Assembly (NCBI GenBank): GCA_017882525.1
Contig: JADGPI010000132.1
Coordinates: 1 to 48,498 of the forward strand
Length of the DNA stretch: 48,498 nucleotides
Direction of reading: 5' to 3'
Source of the DNA: Thermoleophilia bacterium
GTDB lineage: Bacteria; Actinomycetota; Thermoleophilia; RBG-16-64-13
The translations under genes and the position numbers were made by a program. Shown piece by piece: positions 48,286-48,498 of the stretch; position 1 is the stretch's first letter; each line of letters opens with the position of its first letter. The notes under the pieces were generated by a model. That model saw nothing but the letters and a program-made list of their open reading frames with translations, was not told where the DNA came from and ran no database searches.

Positions 48286-48498
48286 CCGAGGATGATGACC
48301 GCCGCGCAGGGCAGTATCATTAGAGCCTGCAAGGCGTCGCCTTTGGCTGAGATTGAGACCCGCACTGAGGGTGCGCGCGGCATTTTCGGCGTATGACGCA
48401 GACGGACCACGAAGAGGGAGCATGTTGAGAGCAAGGCGATTCAGGCAGCCGGAAGCGATCCGTGGCGCGGAGCGGCAGGCACATGGGCGCGGACGTGC

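Noticed and set aside
48330-48400. TPP riboswitch or T-box leader
   Set aside because: CTGAGA and AGGGTG-like words occur, but the rest of either consensus (GAACCTGATC for TPP; AGGGTGGNACCGCG for T-box) is missing

Overview
Chromosomal replication-origin neighbourhood of a GC-rich bacterium, probably actinobacterial-type from its gene content and order (inference; no rRNA gene in the window). Leftward genes are gyrA, gyrB, dciA (DUF721), recF, an S4-domain gene, dnaN and dnaA. Rightward genes are rpmH, rnpA, yidD, yidC, jag/khpB, mnmE, an MnmG-like FAD protein, mnmG, rsmG, parA and parB. The two sets diverge at about 22.1-22.9 kb, where DnaA boxes cluster. A perfect parS (TGTTTCACGTGAAACA, inside a 24-bp palindrome) lies within the mnmG coding sequence. 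The left flank has larB, ddl, a degenerate GGDEF membrane protein, tldD/tldE, a usp gene, tRNA-Ile and tRNA-Ala, a BFN-domain protein, chorismate mutase, a CobB/CbiA-like pseudoenzyme, a zinc membrane peptidase and two tandem c-type cytochrome lipoproteins. The right flank has a SIMPL lipoprotein, a Roadblock/LC7 protein, cobO/btuR, rlmN, a SAM hydrolase (DUF62), two GH57 enzymes plus a glycosyltransferase, a TrpB2-type synthase, DUF72 and a 2-hydroxyacid dehydrogenase. No CRISPR array, transposase, prophage or toxin-antitoxin cassette was recognised. The best candidates for undescribed biology are: (1) a divergent MnmG paralog translationally coupled between mnmE and mnmG; (2) a CobB/CbiA-fold protein that has lost both its Walker A motif and its glutaminase Cys; (3) a GHKL-ATPase/winged-helix protein between the putative origin and dnaA; (4) a parA with no ATG/GTG/TTG start ahead of its Walker A motif. 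All calls come from reading the sequence by eye; no searches were run.
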